From Pseudomonas sp. ABC1 (GTDB taxonomy: Bacteria > Pseudomonadota > Gammaproteobacteria > Pseudomonadales > Pseudomonadaceae): DNA of 64,000 nt. Of this stretch, positions 54,443 through 64,000 are shown one piece after another. The position numbers and the translations under genes were made by a program. Position 1 is the stretch's first letter. Every line of letters begins with the position of its first letter. The notes under the pieces were generated by a model that was not told the DNA's origin, made no database searches, and saw nothing but the letters and a program-made list of their open reading frames with translations. The stretch covers positions 2,658,501 through 2,722,500 of the forward strand of contig NZ_CP058349.1 in the NCBI RefSeq assembly GCF_013395055.1, written 5' to 3'.

Positions 54443-56395
54443 CTATCTATCGCCGAGGTGATGCTGCCCGTAGGCCATCGAACTGTCACGCCAGTCGATG
54501 TCGCTGGCGGCCTGCGGACGGGCAAAGCCGTAGCCTTGTCCGAAGTCGCAGCCCTCGCTCAGCAGGAAGGCAGCCTGTTCTGTTGTCTCGACGCCTTCCG
54601 CGACCACGCTCAAGCCGAGGTTGTGCGCCAGGCCGATGACCGAGCGGGTAATGGCCGCATCTTCCTGGTCATCCGGCAGTCCGCTGATGAAGCCCTGGTC
54701 GATCTTCAGCTTGTGGACTTTCATGCTCTTGAGGCGCAGCAGCGAAGAGTAGCCGGTGCCAAAGTCGTCGATGGCCAGGCGTACGCCCAGGGCGCGCAGG
54801 CGTGCGAGCAGTACCCTGGCGGTGTCCGGGTCTTCCATCACGGCACTCTCGGTGATTTCCAGCTCCAGGTATTGGGCTTCCAGGCCGGTTCTCTGCAGGA
54901 TGCGTGCGATGTGCTGGTCCAGCTCGCCATGGCTGAACAGGCGGCTGGAGATATTCACCGAGACGAAGCGCAGGTTACGGCCTTCCGACAGCCAGAGGCG
55001 CATCTGGCGACAGGCTTCTTCGAGTACCCAGTGATCGATGGCGCTGATCATGCCGCTCTCTTCGGCGATGGGGATGAAGGCTGCCGGTGGGATCAGCCCC
55101 TGTTCGGGGTGCAGCCAGCGCACCAGCGCTTCGAAGCTGACGATGCGGCCGCTGCCCAGTTCATAGATGCCCTGGTAGTGCACGCGCAACTGTTGTTGCT
55201 CCAGAGCCTGGCGCAGCGAGCTGGCCAGTTCGACCCGTTGCTGTGCCTGGCTGGTCAGCTCCTGGGAATAGAACGCATAGGTCGAGCGTCCGCTGCCTTT
55301 GGCCTTGAACAGCGCTGAATCGGCATTGCGCAGCAGTTGTTCGACGTTCTGCACATCTTCGGGGTAGAGCACGATGCCGATGCTGGCGGTGCTGAACAGT
55401 TCGTTGCCGGCCAGGTTATAGGGGACGTTGAGGCTGTCGATCAGGCGCAAGGCCAGGGCGGCGGCCTGGTCGGCGCTGCAGTCCTCGCAGAGCAGGGCAA
55501 ACTCGTCGCCGCCGAGCCGGGCCAGGGTCATGTTCTCTTTCTGGTGGCTTTTCAGGCGCTTGGCCACTTCCTGCAACAAGGCGTCGCCCAGGCTGTGCCC
55601 GAGGCTTTCATTGATGTCCTTGAAGTGGTCGAGGTCGATCAGCAGCAGTGCGGCCTTGCGCTTGCCGCTGCGGGCGCGTTCGAGGTCGTGCTTGGCCCGC
55701 TCGCTGAACAGCAGGCGGTTCGGCAGGCTGACCAGCGGGTCGTAGTGCGCCAGGTAGTCGAGCTCCTCGCGGGAGCGCTTGAGTGCCGAGAGGTCGGAGA
55801 ACACGGCGATGTAATGGGTGACGATACCCTGTTCGTCGACGATCCGGCGCAGGTTCTGCCATTGCGGATACACCTCGCCGCTCTTGCGCCGGTTCCATAT
55901 TTCGCCGCTCCAGGCGCCTTTTGCTTGTAGCGACTGCCACATCTCTCGGTAGAAGTCCGCATCGTGCTTGCCCGAGGCGAACAGCTTGGGCGTCTTGCCC
56001 AGCACTTCTTCGAGGCTGTACCCGGTGATCAGGCTGAACGCCGGGTTGACGTGGATGATGGTCTGGTTTGCATCGGTCACCAGCACGCCTTCCTGTGTGC
56101 TGTCGACGACCGCCGCAGCCTGGCGCAGGCTGCTTTGGGAGGCTTTGTTGAACTGGTGCTGGAGGGCCAGGCGGGTGAGGTAGCGGTGTCCCAGGGCATA
56201 GAGCAGCGCCGTCGTGAGCAGCAGGAACAGCAGGCTTTTGGCGATATGCCAGTGCTGCCGCGAGCCTGAACTCGCCAGTTGCTCCAGCAGCGGTCCACTG
56301 AGCACGAGCCAGAGCAGGGCGAGCACGAAGTAGCTCAGGCATAGCCAGATGAGCCTGGCATTCAACTTGTTCAGATCCGACCGATCGCACTGCAT
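54443..56395 (-). CDS. Membrane PAS-GGDEF-EAL c-di-GMP turnover protein
   Basis: This 650-residue protein has two membrane helices (about 14-34 and 48-68), a PAS domain (about 90-210), a GGDEF domain with RLGGDEFALL and an EAL domain. Catalytic EAL residues are intact (FEALVRWLHPEQG, NISSRL, LEITESAV, DDFGTGYSSL, VVAEGVET), so phosphodiesterase activity is likely. The GGDEF motif is intact, but no RxxD inhibitory site lies before it. In dual proteins the GGDEF part often only binds GTP. It is 95 bp upstream of the kinase gene on the same strand, so co-expression is possible. Confidence 0.92.
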   Translation of the reverse strand: MQCDRSDLNKLNARLIWLCLSYFVLALLWLVLSGPLLEQLASSGSRQHWHIAKSLLFLLLTTALLYALGHRYLTRLALQHQFNKASQSSLRQAAAVVDSTQEGVLVTDANQTIIHVNPAFSLITGYSLEEVLGKTPKLFASGKHDADFYREMWQSLQAKGAWSGEIWNRRKSGEVYPQWQNLRRIVDEQGIVTHYIAVFSDLSALKRSREELDYLAHYDPLVSLPNRLLFSERAKHDLERARSGKRKAALLLIDLDHFKDINESLGHSLGDALLQEVAKRLKSHQKENMTLARLGGDEFALLCEDCSADQAAALALRLIDSLNVPYNLAGNELFSTASIGIVLYPEDVQNVEQLLRNADSALFKAKGSGRSTYAFYSQELTSQAQQRVELASSLRQALEQQQLRVHYQGIYELGSGRIVSFEALVRWLHPEQGLIPPAAFIPIAEESGMISAIDHWVLEEACRQMRLWLSEGRNLRFVSVNISSRLFSHGELDQHIARILQRTGLEAQYLELEITESAVMEDPDTARVLLARLRALGVRLAIDDFGTGYSSLLRLKSMKVHKLKIDQGFISGLPDDQEDAAITRSVIGLAHNLGLSVVAEGVETTEQAAFLLSEGCDFGQGYGFARPQAASDIDWRDSSMAYGQHHLGDR

Positions 56396-56530
56396 CTTGC
56401 GATAGTTCCTGTACTGCTGGGGTTAGTGGTGCTGGCGAGCCCGCGGGGGCGCGTAATTTTGCTCAGCCAGGTTTTCCATGTATTGCGCTACAGCAACAAG
56501 CGTAGACATTGTTCATGGATCACAAACGGT

Positions 56531-57250
56531 TCATTGCGTCGTCGCTTCAGCCCGTGGAGTCAGCCGTTGCAGGTAATGGTGCCCACCGAGCTGGCGCATC
56601 TGCTTGCGTACCCAGGCGGCGCGGGTCAGTACGTGACTGTCCGGTCGTCCTGCGCTCCAGCGATGTGGATTGGGCAGCACGGCAGCCAGTTGTGCCGACT
56701 GCTGTTGCGTCAGTTTAGAGGCTGTAGTGGCGAAATGATGCCTGGCCGCGGCCTCCGCGCCAAAGATTCCGTTACCCCACTCGACGCTGTTGAGGTAGAC
56801 CTCGAGGATTCTCTGCTTGGGCCAGAGCGCTTCTATCAGGGCCGTGAACCAGGCTTCCAGTGCCTTGCGGGGCCAACTGCGGCCGGACCAGAGGAATAGA
56901 TTCTTCGCCACCTGCTGGCTCAGCGTGCTGGCACCGCGCAAGGTGCCGCCCTGTTCGTTGTGCGCCAGGGCGGAGCGAATGGCGGCAATATCGAATCCCC
57001 AATGCTCAGCGAATTTCTGATCCTCTGCAGCGATCACCGCCATCTTCAAGTCATCCGGCAGTTCTTCCCAGGGGCGCCAGGTCCTTTCCAGCGGCAGGCT
57101 TTCACCCTCGCTCCAGGCGCTGACCTTGCGTTCGATCATCAGTGCCGTGGTCGGTGGAGGGAGCCAGCGCAGCGCGAGCACCAACAGGGCCGATCCCAGG
57201 GCGAGAAAGATGACGAGCCTGACGAGGCGGCGCAGCAAGGTGGAAAGCAT
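56531..57250 (-). CDS. mtgA: Monofunctional peptidoglycan glycosyltransferase
   Basis: This 239-residue GT51 enzyme polymerises lipid II. One N-terminal membrane helix (VIFLALGSALLVLALRWL) is followed by the family motifs AVIAAEDQKFAEHWGFD, GGTLRGASTLSQQVAKNLFL, RKALEAWFTALIEALWPKQRILEVYLNSVEWGNGIFGAEAA. The catalytic Glu is in EDQKF. ATG 57250 is preferred over an ATG six codons earlier that follows no ribosome site. The DUF423 gene is divergent, 69 bp away. Confidence 0.95.
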   Translation of the reverse strand: MLSTLLRRLVRLVIFLALGSALLVLALRWLPPPTTALMIERKVSAWSEGESLPLERTWRPWEELPDDLKMAVIAAEDQKFAEHWGFDIAAIRSALAHNEQGGTLRGASTLSQQVAKNLFLWSGRSWPRKALEAWFTALIEALWPKQRILEVYLNSVEWGNGIFGAEAAARHHFATTASKLTQQQSAQLAAVLPNPHRWSAGRPDSHVLTRAAWVRKQMRQLGGHHYLQRLTPRAEATTQ

Positions 57251-57319
57251 GTCACATGGCCGGGGCAAGAAAGAGTGGGCATTATAGCGGCCACTTTATT
57301 TCGTGACTGGAGCCATCGA

Positions 57320-57691
57320 ATGATTCGAGTGTTTCTCATGCTGGCCGCGTTCTTCGGTTTTACCGGTGTGGCGTTGGGCGCCTTCGCGGCACACGGCCTG
57401 AAAGGCCGGATCAGCCAGGACTACCTGGCGATCTTCCAGACGGGCGTACATTACCAATTGATCCATGCGCTGGCATTGGTTGGCGTCGCCTTGCTGTTGC
57501 AACGCATGTCCGGGGCACTGCTGAGTGTCGCGGGCTGGGCATTCGCGCTGGGTGTGCTGTTGTTCTCGGGCAGCCTGTATGTGCTGACGCTGACGGGTAT
57601 CGGCAAGCTCGGCATCATCACTCCGATTGGCGGGACCGCCTTCTTGGTCGGCTGGCTCTGCCTGTTCATCGCCGCCTGGCGACAGGCCTGA
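57320..57691 (+). CDS. DUF423 small membrane protein
   Basis: This 123-residue protein has about four hydrophobic helices and the family hallmark GALGAFAAHGLKGR-like stretch (VALGAFAAHGLKGRISQDYL, FQTGVHYQLIHALALV, TPIGGTAFLVGWL). Function is unknown. GGAG lies nine bases before the ATG. It precedes thiS, but the hairpin at 57705-57728 and a separate thiS promoter suggest independent transcription. Confidence 0.9.
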   Translation: MIRVFLMLAAFFGFTGVALGAFAAHGLKGRISQDYLAIFQTGVHYQLIHALALVGVALLLQRMSGALLSVAGWAFALGVLLFSGSLYVLTLTGIGKLGIITPIGGTAFLVGWLCLFIAAWRQA

Positions 57692-57716
57692 TCGGAAGCC
57701 GTGAGGCTCGCTCGGC

Positions 57717-57746
57717 TTGTGACGAGCCCCGCACAGCCCCTAGAAT
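57717..57746 (+). promoter_or_regulatory. Candidate sigma-70 promoter of thiS-thiG
   Basis: TTGTGA (57717-57722), 18-bp spacer, TAGAAT (57741-57746), 32 bp before the thiS ATG. The hairpin GGCTCG/CGAGCC (57705-57728) overlaps the -35 region. Confidence 0.45.
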
Positions 57747-57778
57747 GCCGGCCACTCTTCGCAATCATAGCGATCGAC

Positions 57779-57979
57779 ATGAATATTCAATTGAATGGCG
57801 AGCCCTATTCCATTGATCCCGGCAGCACCGTGGCCGATCTTCTGCTGGCCCTGGAACTGACGGGGCGCCGCCTGGCCGTCGAGCTGAATCTCGATATCGT
57901 GCCGCGTAGCCAGCATGCCAGCACGGTTCTGCAGGACGGGGACCAGGTCGAGATCGTGCATGCGATCGGTGGCGGCTGA
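57779..57979 (+). CDS. thiS: Sulfur-carrier protein ThiS
   Basis: This 66-residue ubiquitin-like protein ends in GGG, whose terminal Gly is thiocarboxylated to supply sulfur for the thiamine thiazole. The sequence [22 protein letters not shown] and [10 protein letters not shown] is typical. It lies 58 bp before thiG and is co-transcribed with it. It is one of the smallest genes in the window, and intact. Confidence 0.95.
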   Translation: MNIQLNGEPYSIDPGSTVADLLLALELTGRRLAVELNLDIVPRSQHASTVLQDGDQVEIVHAIGGG

Positions 57980-58037
57980 CTCGTTCGCCATCATCGAACA
58001 CGCTGCATTCCCCCCATGTTCTGACGAGGATCACCCC

Positions 58038-58832
58038 ATGTGCCCCGCCCCGCACGACAAGCCCTTGACCCTGGCTGGCCGCACCTATAAATCCCGCCTG
58101 CTGGTCGGTACCGGGAAATACAAGGATCTGGACGAAACGCGTGATGCCATCGAGGCTTCGGGTGCGGAAATCGTCACCGTTGCCGTGCGTCGCACCAATA
58201 TCGGACAGAACCCGGACGAGCCGAACCTGCTGGATGTGATTTCCCCCGAGCGCTACACCATCCTGCCGAATACCGCCGGTTGCTTCGATGCCATTGAAGC
58301 CGTGCGCACTTGCCGCCTGGCGCGTGAGCTGCTGGATGGACATTCGCTGGTGAAGCTGGAAGTCCTCGCGGACCAGAAAACCCTGTTCCCCAATGTGATC
58401 GAGACACTCAAGGCCGCCGAAGTGCTGGTCAAGGACGGTTTCGATGTCATGGTCTACACCAGTGACGATCCGATCATCGCGCGGCAACTGTCGGAAATCG
58501 GCTGTATCGCCGTGATGCCGCTGGCCGGCCTGATCGGTACGGGGCTCGGCATCTGCAATCCCTACAACCTGCGCATCATCCTGGAAGAAGCGACGGTCCC
58601 GGTACTGGTCGATGCCGGAGTCGGTACGGCGTCCGATGCGACCATCGCCATGGAGCTGGGGTGTGAGGCGGTGCTGATGAACAGCGCCATCGCCCATGCG
58701 CGCAATCCGGTGCTGATGGCCCAGGCCATGAAGCATGCCATCGAGGCAGGACGCCTGGCCTACCTGGCCGGACGTATGCCGAAAAAACTCTATGCCAGCG
58801 CATCGTCGCCCCTGGAAGGGCTGATTCGCTGA
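58038..58832 (+). CDS. thiG: Thiazole synthase
   Basis: This 264-residue TIM-barrel enzyme joins deoxyxylulose phosphate, dehydroglycine and ThiS-thiocarboxylate into thiazole phosphate. The motif [10 protein letters not shown], the VKLEVLAD strand with the Schiff-base lysine, and [21 protein letters not shown] are visible. ATG 58038 is chosen with GAGGA upstream; earlier in-frame codons overlap thiS. Length is standard. thiS and thiG form an operon with trmB close behind. Confidence 0.97.
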   Translation: MCPAPHDKPLTLAGRTYKSRLLVGTGKYKDLDETRDAIEASGAEIVTVAVRRTNIGQNPDEPNLLDVISPERYTILPNTAGCFDAIEAVRTCRLARELLDGHSLVKLEVLADQKTLFPNVIETLKAAEVLVKDGFDVMVYTSDDPIIARQLSEIGCIAVMPLAGLIGTGLGICNPYNLRIILEEATVPVLVDAGVGTASDATIAMELGCEAVLMNSAIAHARNPVLMAQAMKHAIEAGRLAYLAGRMPKKLYASASSPLEGLIR

Positions 58833-58853
58833 TTGGTGCCGCGCATCTGTCCA

Positions 58854-58877
58854 AGGGTGCGCAGCGCGTCCCCTACA
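58854..58877. repeat. Partial REP-like hairpin between thiG and trmB
   Basis: AGGGTGCGC-AGC-GCGTCCCCTA resembles the TAGGGTGCGC-N3-GCGCACCCTA units at 39477-39539, with the right arm degenerate. It looks like a decayed single copy. Confidence 0.35.
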
Positions 58878-58893
58878 TCCTGCAGGTGCTGTA

Positions 58894-59610
58894 ATGACTG
58901 ATGTGAATCCGGAGATACCCGAAGAGCGCGCGGCGCCGCGCATGCGCACGATCAAGAGCTTCGTCATGCGTGCCGGGCGCATGACCGAAGGCCAGCAGCG
59001 CGGGTTGGACCAGGGCTGGCCGCGCTTCGGCCTGTCGCCGGAGCAGCCGCTGGATTTCGGGCAAGTGTTCGGGCGCGAAGCGGCGCGGACGTTCGAGATC
59101 GGTTTCGGCATGGGCCATTCCACCCTGGAAATGGCCGCTGCGGCACCCGAGCAGGACTTCATCGGCGTTGAAGTGCATACGCCGGGTGTCGGGGCATTGC
59201 TGAGCGGCCTGTTGGTGCGCAACCTGGACAATGTGCGTGTTTATAGCTGCGATGCGCTGGAAGTCCTGCGGGACTGTATCGCCGATGCCAGTCTGGACCG
59301 TGTCCTGCTGTTCTTCCCTGACCCTTGGCACAAGAGTCGCCATCACAAGCGGCGCATCGTGCAGCCGGCGTTCGCCGAGCTGGTACGGCAAAAGCTGAAG
59401 CCGGGTGGTGTGTTGCACATGGCCACCGATTGGCAGCCGTATGCCGAGCATATGCTGGAAGTGCTCAGCCAGGCGCCTGGCTATCGCAACCTGGCCGAGG
59501 ATGGCGCCTATGTACCGCGTCCTGAGGAGCGACCAGTGACCAAGTTCGAGCGTCGTGGCGAGCGACTGGGCCATGGCGTGTGGGACTTGAAGTTCCAGCG
59601 AGTCGACTGA
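58894..59610 (+). CDS. trmB: tRNA (guanine-N7)-methyltransferase
   Basis: This 238-residue enzyme makes m7G46 in tRNA. Seen are the SAM-binding [30 protein letters not shown], the family-specific [18 protein letters not shown], and [17 protein letters not shown]. The start [16 protein letters not shown] is followed by the conserved [14 protein letters not shown]. It is 61 bp after thiG and may be co-transcribed. Length is standard. Confidence 0.97.
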   Translation: MTDVNPEIPEERAAPRMRTIKSFVMRAGRMTEGQQRGLDQGWPRFGLSPEQPLDFGQVFGREAARTFEIGFGMGHSTLEMAAAAPEQDFIGVEVHTPGVGALLSGLLVRNLDNVRVYSCDALEVLRDCIADASLDRVLLFFPDPWHKSRHHKRRIVQPAFAELVRQKLKPGGVLHMATDWQPYAEHMLEVLSQAPGYRNLAEDGAYVPRPEERPVTKFERRGERLGHGVWDLKFQRVD

Positions 59611-59656
59611 GCCATCCCGTGAGCCGTGGACATTGACGTCCACGGCGGGCTTCCCG

Positions 59657-60085
59657 CTAGAACGGTTTGACCACCACCAGAATGACGATCCCCAGCAGCA
59701 ACAGCACGGGGAACTCGTTGAACCAGCGGTAGAAGACGTGCCCGCGCGAGTTCTCGCCTCGGGCGAAGCGCTTGAGCTGTGCGCCGCAGATGTGGTGGTA
59801 GCCGATCAGCACCAGCACCAGGGCCAGCTTCGCGTGCAGCCATCCGCCGCTGGCGAACAGCCCCGGGTTGATGCTGAGCATGCCGATGCCGAACAGCAGC
59901 GTCGCGATCATCGAGGGCAGCATGATGCCCCGGTACAGCTTGCGCTCCATCACGCAGAAGCGCTCACGGCTGGGGGCGTCCTCGCTCATGGCGTGGTAGA
60001 CGAACAGGCGGGGCAGGTAGAACAGACCGGCGAACCAGCACACCATCGCAATGATGTGCAAGGCTTTCAACCATAGATAGAGCAT
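59657..60085 (-). CDS. hemJ: Protoporphyrinogen IX oxidase HemJ
   Basis: This 142-residue membrane protein has four hydrophobic helices and the family motifs LYLWLKALHIIAMVCWFAGLFYLPRLFVYH and KLALVLVLIGYHHICGAQLKRF. HemJ oxidises protoporphyrinogen IX in the penultimate step of haem synthesis. Conserved His20-type and Lys residues can be seen in these motifs. It is divergent from argC and convergent with trmB. The full length fits. Confidence 0.93.
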   Translation of the reverse strand: MLYLWLKALHIIAMVCWFAGLFYLPRLFVYHAMSEDAPSRERFCVMERKLYRGIMLPSMIATLLFGIGMLSINPGLFASGGWLHAKLALVLVLIGYHHICGAQLKRFARGENSRGHVFYRWFNEFPVLLLLGIVILVVVKPF

Positions 60086-60219
60086 CAGGCGTTTCCTGTT
60101 ATTGGAGTGCCGCCGATATTAGGGATTGAGTGGCGGTTCGTCATCCCGACAGTTGGCCCGCGAGGGGCGTGGCTTTATCATCTGTCTTTCTTTTCAGGCA
60201 GCACTATCGAGGGGATGTC

Positions 60220-61254
60220 ATGGTCAAGGTCGGAATCGTCGGCGGCACGGGCTATACCGGAGTCGAATTGCTGCGCCTGCTGGCACAGCATCCCCAGGCC
60301 GAGGTCGCGGTGATCACCTCTCGTTCGGAGAACGGTCTCAAGGTCGATGAGCTGTATCCGAACCTGCGCGGCCACTACGATGGCCTGGCGTTCAGCGTTC
60401 CCGATACCGCCCAACTGGGCGCCTGTGACGTGGTCTTTTTTGCGACACCGCATGGCGTTGCCCATGGCCTGGCCGGCGAGTTGCTGGATGCGGGGACGCG
60501 GGTGATCGATCTGTCCGCCGATTTCCGTTTGCAGGATGCCGATGAATGGGCGCGTTGGTACGGTCAGCCCCATGGTGCCCCGCAGCTGTTGCCGGAGGCT
60601 GTCTATGGCCTTCCGGAAGTGAACCGCGAGCGTATTCGCGATGCCCGGCTGATCGCGGCGCCAGGCTGCTACCCGACGGCCGCACAGTTGGGCTTCCTGC
60701 CGTTGCTGGAGAGCGGCCTGGTGGACGACACGCGCTTGATCGCCGACTGCAAGTCCGGGGTCAGCGGTGCCGGGCGTTCGGCGAAGATCGGCTCCCTGCT
60801 GACCGAGACGAGCGAGAGCATGATGGCGTATTCGGTCAAAGGGCATCGCCACCTGCCGGAGATTCTCCAGGGCCTCAAACGGGCGGCCGGGCATGATGTC
60901 GGGTTGACCTTCGTACCGCACCTGACGCCGATGATCCGCGGTATCCACGCCACACTCTATGGCACGGTCTTGGACACTGGTGTGGATCTCCAAGCGCTGT
61001 ATGAAAAGCGTTATGCCGACGAACCCTTCGTCGATGTGATGCCGGCAGGCAGCCATCCGCAGACGCGCAGTGTGCGTGGCGCCAATGTGTGCCGGATCGC
61101 CGTTCATCGCCCGCAGGGCGGTGACCAGGTGGTGGTGCTGTCCGTCATCGATAACCTGGTCAAGGGTGCATCGGGGCAGGCGTTGCAGAACATGAACATC
61201 ATGTTCGGTCTGGATGAGCGGACGGGCTTGAACAATGTCGCACTCATGCCTTGA
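60220..61254 (+). CDS. argC: N-acetyl-gamma-glutamyl-phosphate reductase
   Basis: This 344-residue enzyme follows ArgB in arginine synthesis, reducing acetylglutamyl phosphate to the semialdehyde. The NADP motif [18 protein letters not shown], the catalytic-cysteine strand [15 protein letters not shown] and the [11 protein letters not shown] region are present. ATG 60220 has GGGGA before it; upstream codons in frame show no family similarity. Same enzyme length as in other pseudomonads. Confidence 0.97.
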   Translation: MVKVGIVGGTGYTGVELLRLLAQHPQAEVAVITSRSENGLKVDELYPNLRGHYDGLAFSVPDTAQLGACDVVFFATPHGVAHGLAGELLDAGTRVIDLSADFRLQDADEWARWYGQPHGAPQLLPEAVYGLPEVNRERIRDARLIAAPGCYPTAAQLGFLPLLESGLVDDTRLIADCKSGVSGAGRSAKIGSLLTETSESMMAYSVKGHRHLPEILQGLKRAAGHDVGLTFVPHLTPMIRGIHATLYGTVLDTGVDLQALYEKRYADEPFVDVMPAGSHPQTRSVRGANVCRIAVHRPQGGDQVVVLSVIDNLVKGASGQALQNMNIMFGLDERTGLNNVALMP

Positions 61255-61269
61255 GCCCATTGGCAATAG

Positions 61270-61299
61270 TTGATTTGTTTTGTCGGGTAAGCCGATAAT
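61270..61299 (+). promoter_or_regulatory. Candidate sigma-70 promoter of erpA
   Basis: TTGATT (61270-61275), 18-bp spacer, GATAAT (61294-61299), ending 42 bp before the ATG. No IscR-type site was recognised. Confidence 0.5.
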
Positions 61300-61341
61300 G
61301 TTACGTCATAGCAAGTTAGGCGTTCGCGCCAGGAGAACCAC

Positions 61342-61692
61342 ATGAGTGTCGAGTCCTTCACGCCAACCGCGATCCAGTTCACGCTGGGTGCGGCGAGCAA
61401 GGTGAAGAACCTGGTCGAGGAAGAAGGCAATCCGCGGTTGAAGCTGCGCGTCTTCGTCACGGGTGGCGGCTGCTCGGGTTTTCAATACGGCTTCACGTTC
61501 GATGAGGACGTGGCCGAGGATGACACCATCATTGAGCGCGAAGGCGTCAGCCTGATTGTCGACCCCATGAGCTACCAGTATCTGGCGGGCGCCGAGGTCG
61601 ATTATCAGGAAGGGCTCGAGGGTTCTCGCTTCGTGATCAAGAACCCGAATGCGGCCACGACCTGTGGCTGTGGGCAGTCTTTTTCGATCTAG
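61342..61692 (+). CDS. erpA: Iron-sulfur cluster insertion protein ErpA
   Basis: This 116-residue A-type carrier has the three conserved cysteines: one in [11 protein letters not shown] and two in TCGCGQSF. It delivers [4Fe-4S] clusters to apoproteins such as those of isoprenoid synthesis. It has CAGGAGAACC before the ATG and stands alone between argC and the convergent anmK. Length is standard. Confidence 0.97.
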   Translation: MSVESFTPTAIQFTLGAASKVKNLVEEEGNPRLKLRVFVTGGGCSGFQYGFTFDEDVAEDDTIIEREGVSLIVDPMSYQYLAGAEVDYQEGLEGSRFVIKNPNAATTCGCGQSFSI

Positions 61693-61724
61693 CGAGCGGT
61701 GGCGCCTATCTGGCAGCTCTTGCG

Positions 61725-62819
<1,095 letters not shown>

Positions 62820-64000
62820 CTATTGTTTGTTGAGTGCCAGCATCGTGGATTTTTCCTTATCCATGCGGGCCAGCAGAGGCTTGCTTTGCAGCATGAAGCT
62901 TTGCTTCTCGCCCTTGGCGATAGGGTCGGCCATGGCGGTCTTGATGCTCAGCGGGTCGACATGGACGCCGTTCACCTGGAACTCATAGTGCAGGTGCGGT
63001 CCCGTGGACAGGCCTGTGGTGCCGATATAGCCAATGACCTGGCCTTGCTTGACCGCGCTGCCATTACGAACACCTTTGGCGAAGCCTTGCATATGAGCGT
63101 ACAAGGTGCGGTAGCGTTGGCCATGCTGAATGACGACGGTGTTGCCATAGCCGCCTTTGCGTCCTGCCAGGACAACCTTGCCATCACCCGCCGCCTTGAT
63201 CGGCGTGCCACGCGGTGCCGCATAGTCGACGCCCTTGTGTGCGCGAATCTTGTTGAGAATGGGGTGCTTGCGTCCATTCGAGAAGCGAGAGCTTATGCGT
63301 GCAAAGTCGACCGGCGTGCGGATAAATGCCTTGCGCATGCTGTTGCCGTCAGCGGTGTAGTAGCTGGTTACGCCCTGCTTGTTGGTATAGCGAACGGCGG
63401 TGTGGGTCTTGCCGCGATTGGTAAAGCGTGCGGCAAGGATATTCCCCGTTCCGACATGTTCGCCATCGACAGTCTTCTCTTCGTAGATGACTTCAAACGA
63501 GTCACCTGTGCGAATGTCCATTGCGAAGTCGATGTCGTAGCCGAAGATGTTGGCCAGGTCCATGGTGAGGTTATGGCTAAGCCCAGCCTGGCGTGCGGCC
63601 AGGAAGAGACTGCTTTCTATGCGTCCAGCGGCATAGCCTGAACTCACCTGTGGCTTGATCTGTTCCTTCTTGAACGCATAGCCCTTCGCTGTCTTGTCCA
63701 GGCGGATACTTTCCAGCTTGCTCAAGCGGCTGTGGATGCTTTCCAGGGAGCCATCCTCGGACAGTTTGAACTCCAGGGATTGCCCGACGCGAAGTCGTGT
63801 GAACTGGCGAGCTTCTTTCTGGCTGGCCAGGACGTCATGGACAGTGGAGGGGGGCAGGCCAACTTTGGCGAATACCGTTGAAAGGGTATCGCCATTGGCG
63901 ACTATTACAGTGTGTTCGAGTTTTGGCTGTTGCTCTTCCGGCTCAGGGCTCGCGGCCACATCCGTCGTGGTTGCATCGGTAGAGAATGCTGGGAATGGCG
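62820..64000 (-). CDS. M23-family peptidoglycan endopeptidase with LysM-like domain (5' end outside window)
   Basis: The frame stays open to the window edge, so the signal or anchor segment is missing. Visible are a LysM/OapA-like region (about 15-60 from an internal GTG at 63959, TVIVANGDTLSTVFAKVGLP) and a C-terminal M23 domain with the zinc residues in HKGVDYAAPRGTPIKA and HLHYEF. In relatives such as MepM these enzymes cut meso-DAP-D-Ala cross-links to let the wall grow. All metal ligands are present, so it is likely active rather than a degenerate LytM activator. It is followed three bases later by anmK. The full protein start should lie a short way beyond 64000. Confidence 0.9.
   Translation of the reverse strand, partial: PFPAFSTDATTTDVAASPEPEEQQPKLEHTVIVANGDTLSTVFAKVGLPPSTVHDVLASQKEARQFTRLRVGQSLEFKLSEDGSLESIHSRLSKLESIRLDKTAKGYAFKKEQIKPQVSSGYAAGRIESSLFLAARQAGLSHNLTMDLANIFGYDIDFAMDIRTGDSFEVIYEEKTVDGEHVGTGNILAARFTNRGKTHTAVRYTNKQGVTSYYTADGNSMRKAFIRTPVDFARISSRFSNGRKHPILNKIRAHKGVDYAAPRGTPIKAAGDGKVVLAGRKGGYGNTVVIQHGQRYRTLYAHMQGFAKGVRNGSAVKQGQVIGYIGTTGLSTGPHLHYEFQVNGVHVDPLSIKTAMADPIAKGEKQSFMLQSKPLLARMDKEKSTMLALNKQ

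Overview
The window is a high-GC bacterial chromosome segment that reads as Pseudomonas or a close relative. The best evidence is the block rph, diguanylate cyclase, DUF4870, crc, pyrE, argB, algC, dut, coaBC, radC. Crc, and AlgC next to dut and coaBC, are pseudomonad hallmarks. The blocks mtgA-DUF423-thiS-thiG-trmB and hemJ-argC-erpA-anmK-M23 peptidase also match familiar pseudomonad neighbourhoods. From memory, these blocks lie far apart in P. aeruginosa, so this genome is rearranged relative to it. No tRNA, rRNA, CRISPR array or intact transposase was seen.

Layout. 1-7444: haem-acquisition locus hasR (5' end outside the window), hasA, hasD, hasE, hasF, encoding the receptor, the secreted hemophore and its own type I secretion machine. 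7522-8640: a TerC-family membrane protein behind a structured leader. 8700-13790: an AT-richer accessory island with three tandem copies of an unrecognised exported Cys-rich protein, translationally coupled to an 828-residue RTX-repeat protein. 13863-19826: a SNF2-type helicase and ilvD. 20106-22542: a DUF4153 membrane protein and an MgtC-family protein. 22658-28599 (minus strand): a FecI/FecR/TonB-receptor surface-signalling system followed by a lipoprotein and a periplasmic rhodanese. 28736-42159: core housekeeping genes. 42279-45170: an MCP and a FAD amine oxidoreductase. 45306-49348: a second FecI/FecR/siderophore-receptor system. 49556-51725: rpmE and maeB with a decayed gene between them. 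51813-56395: a hybrid histidine kinase and a GGDEF-EAL protein. 56531-64000: cell wall, thiamine, tRNA modification, haem, arginine and Fe-S genes.

Iron is the theme of the accessory content. A hemophore system and two sigma/anti-sigma/TonB-receptor systems lie within 50 kb, and four Fur-box-like sites can be read by eye (2642-2660, 28643-28661, 45265-45283, 46743-46761).

The most unusual object is the 8.8-13.8 kb cluster. Its upstream genes form an 854-bp tandem repeat whose second and third copies carry a leader resembling the first codons of the RTX gene. The repeats have near-identical flanks and a divergent central segment. The HasA protein is also unusual: it has an inserted EF-hand-like loop and no histidine at the expected axial-ligand loop. 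All functional calls come from reading translated sequence and from knowledge of the families; no database search was run.
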